This document shows, one piece after another, positions 34,288 through 42,356 of a stretch of DNA of 64,000 nucleotides. The DNA is taken from contig NZ_UOOB01000002.1 in assembly GCF_900564145.1 (NCBI RefSeq), positions 558,001 through 622,000 on the forward strand, written 5' to 3'. Below the pieces are notes generated by a model. It had not been told where the DNA came from and did not search any database. It worked only from the letters and a program-made list of their open reading frames with translations. A program made the position numbers and the translations under genes. Numbering within the stretch: the stretch's first letter is position 1; every line of letters starts with the position of its first letter. Source of the DNA: Comamonas sp. lk. Lineage in GTDB: Bacteria > Pseudomonadota > Gammaproteobacteria > Burkholderiales > Burkholderiaceae_C.

Positions 34288-34454
34288 GACTGGGTCTCCT
34301 TTCGTTATGAAATTGCGGCTTTGATCCGCGAACCCACTCTAAAAAAGTAAGACTTCCAGCCTTGTGCAGTTGATGCCAGCGGCTGCGCATTTGGTGCCAG
34401 AGACCCACGGTGAAATCCCTAGGAACGTGTTGACGATCTCTGATGCGCTCAAAG

Positions 34455-34490
34455 AAAAACCGGTCGCACCCGAAATTCAGATGCGACCGG
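34455..34490 (-). terminator. Terminator of the Bug/BKACE/TauD-like operon
   Basis: CCGGTCGCA (34460-34468) pairs with TGCGACCGG (34482-34490) over a 13-base loop. On the minus strand TTTTTCTTT follows. It lies about 20 bases after the Bug stop. Confidence 0.85.
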
Positions 34491-34508
34491 CCACCGTCAT
34501 GCGAGGAC

Positions 34509-35477
34509 TCAGTTCAGCTTGATGCCATAGGTCTTGACGATTTCGCCGTTGCGATCGAACTCCGCACGTAGATCGGTGGAAAGCTGCTCCAGCGAACGTG
34601 CTTGATGAATGGGCTCAAAGCCGGTGGACTGATACCGCGCCTGCACGGTCTGACTGGCATTGATTTTTTGCATCGTGGCATGGATCTTCTCCATCAGCGG
34701 CTGTGGTGTCTTGGCCGAGACATACACGCCGGACCAGTTGCTGAAATCCACCTCGGGGTAGCCCAGCTCAGCCATGGTCGGCACATTCGGGAAATCGGCC
34801 CAACGGGTTTTGTAGCCCACGGCCAGCAGCTTCACCTTGCCGCCGGCAATCAAGGGCTTGGAAGTGACCGATCCGTCGAACATCAACGGAATCTGATTGC
34901 CCATGATTTGCGCCAAGGCCGGCGCAGAACCTGGAAACGGGATGTGCTGCATGTCCAGCCCCGCCTTCTGATTCAGGATCACGCCAGCATACTGCGATGT
35001 CGTTCCCTGGCTGTAAGAGGCGAACGATACCTGGCCCGGATGGGCCTTCACATAGGCAATGGCTTCCTTGGCCTCCTTGGCCGGGAACTGCGGCGACGCA
35101 ATGAACACCATGATGGAGCGCGCCATCTGCGAGACCGGCTTGACGTCCTTCATGGGATCAAAGCCGCCTTTGAGCACATGCGGCACCTCGGTAAAAGTAT
35201 TGGTCACCGTGACCAGCAAGGTATTGCCGTCGGCCGGCTGCGACAACATGTATTTGACGGCCAGAGCACCACCGGCACCCGGCCGATTCTCGACAATGAC
35301 CGGCTGCTTGATCTCCAGTGCCAACTGGTCGCTGATGATGCGGGCAAACACATCGATCGTGCCGCCTGGCGGAGCGGGAACAATCAGTTTGACGGGCTTG
35401 TCGGTGAACGCCATGGCGCCTCCGGCCTGCAAAGCGGCGGCCAGGGCAATGGGTAGAAAAACTGCAATACGTTTCAT
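34509..35477 (-). CDS. Bug/TctC-family periplasmic binding protein
   Basis: This 322-residue receptor has a signal peptide (MKRIAVFLPIALAAALQAGGAMA) and the Bug motifs VKLIVPAPPGGTIDVFAR at about residues 29-46, DGNTLLV at about 83-89, and HIPFPGSAPALAQIMGNQIPLMFDG at about 178-202. AGGAGCAC precedes the ATG. It is the last gene of a three-gene operon with a BKACE-type enzyme and a TauD-like dioxygenase, which suggests that it captures their substrate. No TctA/TctB partner genes are in the window. Confidence 0.92.
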   Translation of the reverse strand: MKRIAVFLPIALAAALQAGGAMAFTDKPVKLIVPAPPGGTIDVFARIISDQLALEIKQPVIVENRPGAGGALAVKYMLSQPADGNTLLVTVTNTFTEVPHVLKGGFDPMKDVKPVSQMARSIMVFIASPQFPAKEAKEAIAYVKAHPGQVSFASYSQGTTSQYAGVILNQKAGLDMQHIPFPGSAPALAQIMGNQIPLMFDGSVTSKPLIAGGKVKLLAVGYKTRWADFPNVPTMAELGYPEVDFSNWSGVYVSAKTPQPLMEKIHATMQKINASQTVQARYQSTGFEPIHQARSLEQLSTDLRAEFDRNGEIVKTYGIKLN

Positions 35478-35500
35478 GGTGTGCTCCTGTGCCTACGCTC

Positions 35501-36559
35501 TCAGGCGACCTTGCGCAAAAAGCCTTGCTGGCCGCCGTTGCGGTTGGGGGCAAAGCCGTTCTTCTCCAGCGTCTCTTCCACGCTGTCGTAGAACACGCCG
35601 ATCTGGCACATCTCGCGCGCCTGCTTGGCCGTCGCGATAGGGCGCCCGAAGTCGCGCGAGAAGCGCACCAGCTGCTCGATCTGTGCCACCGTGCCCATTT
35701 TTTCGGTGCGGGTCTGATTCCACAGGTTGTCCTCGGTGCCGGTGCGCACGTGCAGGCCCATGGCAATGCCCATCATGTTCACCGGCAGCACGTTGAGCGT
35801 ATTGCTTTCAACCGTCACCACCGCGCCATCGGGCACGGCGCGCATGAAGTTGGCCAGGCTGTAGACGCTGGGCGCATCCATGCCGCCGCCGATGGCCACC
35901 CAGTTCATGACCAGCGGGCCCTTGTAGATGCCGCGGCGCATCAGCCGCTCGACCGACTCGAAGCTGTTGATGTTGTAGCACTGGAACTCGCTCTGAATGC
36001 CCGCGGCCGTAAGGCGGCGGATGTGCTCCTCGACCCAGCCGGGCTGCGCGGGCACGGTCATCTCCTTGTAGGCGTTGTAGACGACAGGGTCTTCCGCGGA
36101 GGTGCCCTCGATGTCGCGCTGGTCGAACTGCTCCAGGAAGTTCATCTGCGAGGTGTTGACGGTCACCGTCACCTGGTCGGGCTTGGGATCCAGCTCGGCC
36201 AGCATGTGGCGGGTGTCGTCGGACAGCCACTTGGCGGCGGCACCGTCGGTCTCGGGGGCAAAGCTGATGGAGCCGCCGACCTGGATGATCATCTCGGGCA
36301 CGCGGGCACGCACACCGGCGATCAGCTCGTTGAACTTGGACAGCCGCTTGCTGCCCCTGCCGTCGAGTTCGCGCACATGCAGGTGAAGCACCGTGGCGCC
36401 GGCGTTGTAGCAGTCCACCGCTTTCTGGATCTGGTCCTCCATCGTGACCGGGATTTCTCCCGGAAAGTCGGACGGGACCCACGATGGCGCATAGGGCGCG
36501 GCGGTGATGATCAGCGGCTGCTGATTTTCGGGGAAGAGGTGGCCGTCGAGAAAGTTCAT
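35501..36559 (-). CDS. BKACE-family beta-keto acid cleavage enzyme (DUF849)
   Basis: This 352-residue TIM-barrel enzyme is of the zinc-dependent beta-keto acid cleavage family. Visible features are PLIITAAPYAPSW near the N-terminus, the metal ligand pair HLHVRELDG at about residues 59-67, and the barrel segment ESNTLNVLPVNMMGIAMGLHVRTGTEDN late in the chain. The reaction is condensation of a beta-keto acid with acetyl-CoA and cleavage to acetoacetate plus a new CoA thioester. The known members are longer or shorter by about 50 residues. The ATG at 36559 has GGAGA upstream. With a dioxygenase and Bug receptor it looks like a small catabolic pathway, perhaps for a quaternary amine or hydroxy acid. 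Confidence 0.85.
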   Translation of the reverse strand: MNFLDGHLFPENQQPLIITAAPYAPSWVPSDFPGEIPVTMEDQIQKAVDCYNAGATVLHLHVRELDGRGSKRLSKFNELIAGVRARVPEMIIQVGGSISFAPETDGAAAKWLSDDTRHMLAELDPKPDQVTVTVNTSQMNFLEQFDQRDIEGTSAEDPVVYNAYKEMTVPAQPGWVEEHIRRLTAAGIQSEFQCYNINSFESVERLMRRGIYKGPLVMNWVAIGGGMDAPSVYSLANFMRAVPDGAVVTVESNTLNVLPVNMMGIAMGLHVRTGTEDNLWNQTRTEKMGTVAQIEQLVRFSRDFGRPIATAKQAREMCQIGVFYDSVEETLEKNGFAPNRNGGQQGFLRKVA

Positions 36560-36602
36560 GGTGTTGTCTCCGTTGTTATGAATGAAAAGCGCGGTATCGA
36601 AC

Positions 36603-37451
36603 TCAGTACGTGGGGGTGCCAATGATTCCGGCGCGATCCATCTTTCGATGGCATGCCGGGTAGTCCATGACGGCGTAGTGCTGCGTGGCCCGGTTGTCCC
36701 AGATGGCAATGCTGTTGGGCTCCCAGCGCCAGCGCACCTGATATTCAGGAATCGAGGCCTGGTTGATCAGGTACTGCAGCAAACTGGAGCCGCCTTGCGT
36801 GAAGTCCTGACCCACACGCACATTCGATGGCGTGTGGAAGTTCGTGAAATGGGTGGTGAAGCCGCTGACGAAAAGAATTTTTTCGCCCGTTTCGGGATGG
36901 GTGCGCACCACGGGATGCTCCGCATCGGGGTACTGGGCCTTGAGGGCCAGGCGCTTTTCCAGCGGCATGGCGGCACCAAAGGTGCACTCGATGCTGTGAC
37001 GGGCGCGCAGCGGCTCAATCACCTCCTTGATGTGCTGAGGCAGCATCTGGTAGGCCAAGGCCATATTGGCCCACATGGTGTCGCCGCCCACCGGTGGGCA
37101 TTCAATGCAGCGCAGCACGCAGCCCATGGGAGGAATCTCCCGCCAGGTCGCATCGCAGTGCCAGGAGTTTTCGTACCGGTCGACGGGCTTGTCCGGCGTT
37201 TTGTAGATCTGTACCAGACCCGGGTGTTCAGGGTCGCTACCGACGACCGGATGGTCCTCTAGTTCACCGAAGTGACGGGCGAAAGCCACATGTTCTGCGG
37301 GACTGATGTTTTGCGCACGCAGAAACAGCACTTTGTGCTTGAGCAGCTGCGTCCTGATTTCCGAAAAAAGTTCGTCATCGTGCACCGCATCCGCCAGTTG
37401 CACACCAAGCAGCTCTGCACCAAGGGCACAGGTCAGAGGGTTTATCCGCAT
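36603..37451 (-). CDS. TauD/TfdA-family 2-oxoglutarate dioxygenase
   Basis: This 282-residue enzyme has the iron ligands His98 and Asp100 in SWHCDATW, a distal His in WDNRATQHYAV, and the 2-oxoglutarate Arg in the CHRKMDRAGI tail, as in TauD. Family members oxidise taurine, alkylsulfates, 2,4-D, butyrobetaine and other small acids. It is the first gene of a three-gene operon (with BKACE enzyme and Bug receptor), 43 bases apart. It is divergent from an AraC regulator with a 21-bp-period direct repeat between them. The exact substrate is open. Confidence 0.88.
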   Translation of the reverse strand: MRINPLTCALGAELLGVQLADAVHDDELFSEIRTQLLKHKVLFLRAQNISPAEHVAFARHFGELEDHPVVGSDPEHPGLVQIYKTPDKPVDRYENSWHCDATWREIPPMGCVLRCIECPPVGGDTMWANMALAYQMLPQHIKEVIEPLRARHSIECTFGAAMPLEKRLALKAQYPDAEHPVVRTHPETGEKILFVSGFTTHFTNFHTPSNVRVGQDFTQGGSSLLQYLINQASIPEYQVRWRWEPNSIAIWDNRATQHYAVMDYPACHRKMDRAGIIGTPTY

Positions 37452-37539
37452 AACTGTCTCCTACACTTTTAAATCCGGGCTTTTTCGCAGACTGCGCCGC
37501 CCGGTCATTCCAATGTAGAAAACCTGTGTCACATAGGTT

Positions 37540-37574
37540 GTGCATTTCATGCCGCCTGCTGTGCATCTCATGCC
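37540..37574. promoter_or_regulatory. AraC-type direct-repeat operator
   Basis: GTGCATTTCATGCC (37540-37553) and GTGCATCTCATGCC (37561-37574) differ at one base and start 21 bp apart, two helical turns, as in AraC-family operators. They lie between the divergent regulator and the TauD-like operon. Confidence 0.75.
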
Positions 37575-37605
37575 AGAATCCCGCTGCCCTTTTTGTGGAG
37601 CAGCC

Positions 37606-38619
37606 ATGGTCAATTTGGTACGTGCCGCGTCTCTGACTAATTTTTCCGAACTCTTCAGTGCACTTGGAGGAGACCCGGATGCTGCTATGCGCCGCGTGGG
37701 ACTGCGCCCGGCCCTGGTGCGCGAGCAAGACCAGTTGATCGATGTGCAGCTCACCGGGCGCCTGCTGGAAGACGCTGCAAAAACCACGGGCTGCACAAAC
37801 TTTGGCCTGCGCATGGCGCAATCGCGACAGGTCTCCAACTTCGGCGTGGTGAGTCTGCTGCTGTTGCATCAGCCCACACTGCGCACGGTGCTGAGCTCGC
37901 TGATCGAGCATTCTCATCTGCTCAATGAATCGCTGCTGGTTCACATGGAAGATGTGAACGGTGTCGTGGTGTTGAGAGAGGAATTCACCGTCCCCGATGA
38001 CTTCCCACAGTCCATGGAGCTGGCAATTGGCGTGCTGTTTCGCACCTGTGAGTTCTTGTTGCGCGAACGCTGGCATCCTCAGCGCGTTTGTTTCAGCCAC
38101 GCCGCCCCCAGAGACACCAGCCTGCACAAGCAGCTGTTCCATTGCCCCGTGGAGTTTGATGCCGACTTCGATGGCATTGTCTTGCGCACCGAAGACCTGG
38201 AAGCGGCCAACCCCCTGGCCGATCCGGTGCTGGTGCGCTATGCCAAGACCATGGTGGACACCACCCAGCAAGGCAGACAAGTCACCGTAGCCCAGCGGGT
38301 GCGCAAAGCCATTTACCTCATGCTGCCTTCGGGAAGCGCCACCTGCACCTGTGTCGCTCAAGGTCTGGGGCGCAGCGTGCGAACGCTGCAGCGTGAACTC
38401 GATAGCGAAGGAGTCAGCTTCAGCGATCTGCTGGTGGAAGTCCGTTACGAGCTGGCGCAGCGCTACGTCCGCAACCCTGACTATTCGGTCGGTCAGATCG
38501 CCAACCTGTTGGGCTACAACAGCCACAGCGCTTTTACGCGCTGGTTCACCACCCTCTTCGATTGCTCACCCGAAACCTGGCGCGAAAAACATATTGCCCC
38601 GCGCAAACCAGGCAGGTAA
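37606..38619 (+). CDS. AraC-family transcriptional regulator (OruR/ArgR-like with arabinose-binding-like N-terminus)
   Basis: This 337-residue regulator has an N-terminal about 200-residue sensor domain of the AraC-binding-like type (AASLTNFSELFSALGGDP..) and a C-terminal AraC DNA-binding domain at about 235-335, with the two helix-turn-helix segments CTCVAQGLGRSVRTLQREL and SVGQIANLLGYNSHSAFTRWF. Proteins with this sensor (OruR, VirF-like) often respond to amino-acid-like or small acid ligands. The ATG at 37606 has TGGAG upstream. It is divergent from the TauD-like/BKACE/Bug operon and probably activates it. Confidence 0.9.
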   Translation: MVNLVRAASLTNFSELFSALGGDPDAAMRRVGLRPALVREQDQLIDVQLTGRLLEDAAKTTGCTNFGLRMAQSRQVSNFGVVSLLLLHQPTLRTVLSSLIEHSHLLNESLLVHMEDVNGVVVLREEFTVPDDFPQSMELAIGVLFRTCEFLLRERWHPQRVCFSHAAPRDTSLHKQLFHCPVEFDADFDGIVLRTEDLEAANPLADPVLVRYAKTMVDTTQQGRQVTVAQRVRKAIYLMLPSGSATCTCVAQGLGRSVRTLQRELDSEGVSFSDLLVEVRYELAQRYVRNPDYSVGQIANLLGYNSHSAFTRWFTTLFDCSPETWREKHIAPRKPGR

Positions 38620-38658
38620 ATCCAGGCGCTAGGCACCTGACAGCGGCGTCTTGATCGG

Positions 38659-38685
38659 GACAGGCATTCCGACAGAATGCCTGTC
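38659..38685. terminator. Bidirectional hairpin between regulator and amidohydrolase genes
   Basis: GACAGGCATTC (38659-38669) pairs perfectly with 38675-38685 over a 5-base loop, between two converging genes. No clear T-run on the plus strand. Confidence 0.65.
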
Positions 38686-38695
38686 GCCGCAAAAA

Positions 38696-39907
38696 TCAGC
38701 TGCGTGTCGGATTGGCCAGCCAACGCTGCGCCAGCTTTACCCAGAACGTGCCACCCAGCGGAATCAGCGTGTCGTTGAAGTCATAGCTGGGGTTGTGCAA
38801 GGTGCAAGGTCCACCGCCATGCCCCAGGGCACGGTGGTCGCCGTCGCCATTGGCGATAAAGCAATAAGCTCCGGGCTTTTCCAGCAGCATGAAGGCAAAG
38901 TCTTCCGCGCCCATGGATGGCTCCTGCGGCAACACGCCTTCATCGCCCAGCATCTCGCGCATCACGGACTGGGCAAATTCGGCCTCGGCGGCGGTGTTGA
39001 TGGTGGGTGGGTAGTTGCGCACAAACTCGAATTCGCATTGCGCGCCATGGGCGGCGCACAGGGCATCGCTGACCTGCTTCATGCGCTGCTCGATCAGATC
39101 CAGCACTTCGAGCGTGAAGGTGCGTACCGTGCCCTGCAGCTCCACGCTGTCGGGCACCACATTGGTGGCTTCGCCCGCGTGGACCATGGTGACGGAGATC
39201 ACGCCGGCCTCGATGGGCTTGACGTTGCGGCTGACAATGGTCTGGAAGGCCATGATGAGCTGAGCCGCCACGGGCACGGGGTCAATCACCATATGCGGCA
39301 TGGCCGCATGACCGCCCTTGCCGCGCACCACGATCTTGAACTCGTTGCTGGAAGCCATGGCCGGCCCGGCACCCACGGCCATGGTGCCGGCCTTCATTCC
39401 CGGCCAGTTGTGCATGCCAAACACGGCTTGCATGGGGAACTGGGTAAACAGGCCGTCCTTGACCATTTCGCGCGCACCACCGCCGCCCTCTTCCGCAGGC
39501 TGGAAGATGGTGTAGACCGTGCCGTCAAAGGAGTCGCGGTGGGCCGCCAGATACTGGGCTGCGGCCAGCAGCATGGCCGTGTGGCCGTCATGGCCGCAGG
39601 CATGCATTTTTCCGGCATGTTGGCTGGCATGGGCAAAGGTGTTGAACTCCTGCATGGGCAGGGCATCCATGTCGGCACGCAGGCCCAGAGCCTTGCCGCT
39701 TTGCCCGCCATCGCGGCCGTGGATGATGCCCACCACTCCGGTCTTGCCCAGGCCGCGGTGGACGGGGATGTCCCAGCCGCTCAACGCGTTGGCAACCAGG
39801 TCCGAAGTTCGCAGTTCCTCGAAACACAGTTCAGGGTGGGCATGAATGTCGCGGCGCAAGGCGCTGATAGCCTCTGCGCTGTCTTGAAGCTCTGGCAGCA
39901 ATGTCAT
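38696..39907 (-). CDS. M20-family amidohydrolase (hippurate hydrolase/IAA-amino acid hydrolase type)
   Basis: This 403-residue metallopeptidase-like amidohydrolase has the N-terminal LRRDIHAHPELCFEE segment, ADMDALPM at about residues 84-91, and the metal ligands in MHACGHDGHTAMLLAAA and FQPAEEGGGGARE. The dimerisation insert (about 185-300) follows, and GPCTLHNPSYDFND supplies the last His. Members hydrolyse N-acyl amino acids such as hippurate or IAA conjugates. AAGGAGAAAG precedes the ATG at 39907, so the longer frame to 40099 is rejected. It is monocistronic and ends against the AraC regulator hairpin. Confidence 0.92.
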   Translation of the reverse strand: MTLLPELQDSAEAISALRRDIHAHPELCFEELRTSDLVANALSGWDIPVHRGLGKTGVVGIIHGRDGGQSGKALGLRADMDALPMQEFNTFAHASQHAGKMHACGHDGHTAMLLAAAQYLAAHRDSFDGTVYTIFQPAEEGGGGAREMVKDGLFTQFPMQAVFGMHNWPGMKAGTMAVGAGPAMASSNEFKIVVRGKGGHAAMPHMVIDPVPVAAQLIMAFQTIVSRNVKPIEAGVISVTMVHAGEATNVVPDSVELQGTVRTFTLEVLDLIEQRMKQVSDALCAAHGAQCEFEFVRNYPPTINTAAEAEFAQSVMREMLGDEGVLPQEPSMGAEDFAFMLLEKPGAYCFIANGDGDHRALGHGGGPCTLHNPSYDFNDTLIPLGGTFWVKLAQRWLANPTRS

Positions 39908-40025
39908 GAGCTTTCTCCTTGAGATCGTCAATGTAAACAAGCACATCATGACCCAAAGTGCGCCACGCTGCGACCCGCGCCGAAGAGACCTCAGGCCCTG
40001 GCCGCGACCGTACAAAAGGTGCCTC

Positions 40026-40084
40026 ATTTTTTGCGCCCTGACAGGGCTGAGCGCCGCATAATGAAGCGCGCAAAAAATCCATGA
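40026..40084 (+). promoter_or_regulatory. Leader with inverted repeat and seven-codon mini-ORF before the molybdoenzyme gene
   Basis: ATTTTTTGCGC (40026-40036) is exactly inverted at 40068-40078, immediately before the ATG at 40081. Within it, a mini-ORF begins at 40061 (M-K-R-A-K-N-P) and its TGA overlaps the gene's ATG as ATGA. It may be a coupled leader peptide or coincidence. Confidence 0.35.
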
Positions 40085-42189
40085 GCCGGCTCCAACCACC
40101 CGAGACGGCCCGCCAATCGCCCCACGCCATGCCTCACTCCTCCGACGCCCCCGTTCAAGTCATAGGCGCCTGCCCGCATGACTGCCCCGATACCTGCTCG
40201 CTGGTGACTACGGTGTCCCAGGGTGCTGCCATCAAGGTGCAGGGCAACACCGCCCATCCGCACACCGGCGGCGTGCTCTGCGCCAAAGTCAGCAAGTACA
40301 CTGAGCGCAGCTATCACGCCGATCGCGTGCTGCAGCCTTTGAAGCGCAGCGGCCCCAAGGGCAGCGGCCAGTTCGTTCCCGTCAGCTGGGATGAGGCGCT
40401 TGCCGACATCGCCCAGCGCCTGCACACGATTGCTCAGCGCGACCCCGAAGCCATACTGCCCTACAGCTACGCCGGCACCATGGGCATGGTGCAAAGCGAG
40501 AGCATGGACCGGCGCTTTTTTCACCAGCTGGGCGCCAGCCTGCTGGACCGCACCATCTGCGCCAGCGCCGGCAGCGAAGCCCTGGCCCATACCTATGGCG
40601 GCAAGCTGGGCATGCGCGTGCAGTTCTTTGCCGAAAGCCGGCTGATCCTGATCTGGGGCAGCAACTCCATTGCCAGCAATCTGCACTTCTGGCGCTATGC
40701 GCAGGAGGCCAAGCGCAATGGCGCCAAGCTGATCTGCATCGATCCGCGCAAAAGCGAGACCGCCGACAAATGCCATGAACATCTGCAGCTGCTGCCGGGC
40801 ACCGATGCCGCGCTGGCCCTGGCGCTGATGCATGAACTCATAGTCAACAACTGGCTAGATGAAGACTATATTGCCCAGTACACACAAGGCTGGGATGCTC
40901 TCAAAGAAAGAGCGCTGCAATGGACGCCCGAGCGCGCAGCCGCTGTCTGCGGTCTGGCGGCGGAACAGATTCGCTCTCTGGCACGCGACTACGGCACCAC
41001 CGAGCACGCCGCCATCCGCCTGAACTACGGCATGCAGCGCGTGCGCGGTGGCGGCAATGCCGTGCGCGCCATTGCCTGCCTGCCGGCCCTGATCGGCGCA
41101 TGGCGCCACCGCGCCGGTGGTCTGCTGCTGTCCAGCTCCGGCGTATCGCCTTTCAACCGGCCACAGCTGCACATGCCCCAGTTGCTGGGCGAGCGCCGCC
41201 CGCGCACGCTGAACATGAGCCAGATTGGCGATGTGCTGCTGCACCCCGGCAATGCCGAATTCGGCCCCAGGGTCGAAGCGGTGGTGGTCTACAACAGCAA
41301 TCCCGTGGCGGTGGCACCCGAATCGGCTAAAGTGGCCCAAGGCTTTGCCCGCGAGGACTTGTTCACCGTAGTGCTGGAGCATTTTCTGACCGACACCGCC
41401 GACCATGCCGACTATGTGCTGCCGGCCACCACCCAGCTCGAGCATTGGGACATTCACGGCAGCTACGGCCACACCGATGTGCTGCTCAACCGCCCGGCCA
41501 TTGCGCCCCAGGGCCAGGCGCGCAGCAACGGCCAGATCTTTCGCGATCTGGCCGCCCACATGGCCCGGCTTGACCCGGCCTTTGCTACGCCCCATTTTTC
41601 AGAATCAGATGAGGCGCTATGCCGCGCAGCAGTTGCGCATACAGCTATTGATTTTGAAGAATTAATGGAGCGCGGCTACGCACATATTCCGCTGCCCGAC
41701 GCGCCGTTTGCGCGGGGCGGCTTTGCCACGCCATCGGGCAAGTGCGAGTTCGACAATCCCCGGCTGGCCAAGCTGGGCATCAACACCTTGCCCGACTACC
41801 TGCCCAATTACGAGCCGCCCACGGCCGAGTTTCCACTGGCCATGATCTCGCCGCCGGCGCGCAACTTCCTCAACAGCACCTTTGCCAACGTGGCCAGCCT
41901 GCAGCGCATGGAAGAGCGGCCGCTGCTGGAGCTGCACCCCGACGATGCCAGCGCGCGCGGCATTGCCGATGGCGATACCTTGCGCGTCTTCAACGCCCGG
42001 GGCGAACATGTCTGCCACGCGGCCATCAACGGCAGAGCGCGCCCCGGCGTGGTGGTCGGGCTGGGCATCTGGTGGCGCAAACAGGGCCTGAACGGCACGA
42101 ATGTGAACGAGCTGACCCACCAGCAGCTCACCGACATAGGCCGGGCCCCCTGCTTTTACGACTGTGCCGTCCAGGTCCAGCGTGCCTGA
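40081..42189 (+). CDS. Molybdopterin (bis-MGD) oxidoreductase of unknown substrate
   Basis: This 702-residue enzyme has an N-terminal 4Fe-4S motif C31-x3-C-x3-C-x27-C67 (CPHDCPDTC ... GGVLCAKV) and the molybdopterin domains (COG0243 type), with TICASAG near residue 160 as the likely metal-proximal region, WGSNSIASN for cofactor binding and a C-terminal MoCo-binding domain from about 580. No signal peptide is seen, so it is cytoplasmic. It is related to formate dehydrogenase/nitrate reductase-like proteins, but no electron-transfer partner is adjacent. At about residues 505-530 the DNA contains a degenerate dispersed-repeat copy in frame. An ATG at 40129 is the alternative start; neither has a good ribosome binding site. 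Confidence 0.9.
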   Translation: MSRLQPPETARQSPHAMPHSSDAPVQVIGACPHDCPDTCSLVTTVSQGAAIKVQGNTAHPHTGGVLCAKVSKYTERSYHADRVLQPLKRSGPKGSGQFVPVSWDEALADIAQRLHTIAQRDPEAILPYSYAGTMGMVQSESMDRRFFHQLGASLLDRTICASAGSEALAHTYGGKLGMRVQFFAESRLILIWGSNSIASNLHFWRYAQEAKRNGAKLICIDPRKSETADKCHEHLQLLPGTDAALALALMHELIVNNWLDEDYIAQYTQGWDALKERALQWTPERAAAVCGLAAEQIRSLARDYGTTEHAAIRLNYGMQRVRGGGNAVRAIACLPALIGAWRHRAGGLLLSSSGVSPFNRPQLHMPQLLGERRPRTLNMSQIGDVLLHPGNAEFGPRVEAVVVYNSNPVAVAPESAKVAQGFAREDLFTVVLEHFLTDTADHADYVLPATTQLEHWDIHGSYGHTDVLLNRPAIAPQGQARSNGQIFRDLAAHMARLDPAFATPHFSESDEALCRAAVAHTAIDFEELMERGYAHIPLPDAPFARGGFATPSGKCEFDNPRLAKLGINTLPDYLPNYEPPTAEFPLAMISPPARNFLNSTFANVASLQRMEERPLLELHPDDASARGIADGDTLRVFNARGEHVCHAAINGRARPGVVVGLGIWWRKQGLNGTNVNELTHQQLTDIGRAPCFYDCAVQVQRA

Positions 42190-42356
42190 CGCGGGTCAGG
42201 CTCGGCCGGATTTTCTGCACATAACAATTACCTGCTGCAAGCACAGCTTGCGCGTCCACCCATAATGCAGACCTTGGATCAAAGTGGCGCCGGGCCGGAT
42301 GCGGCACGCCCGCATATTGAGTGAATTCAACTGTCATAAGTAACTGAGGGCCGCAG

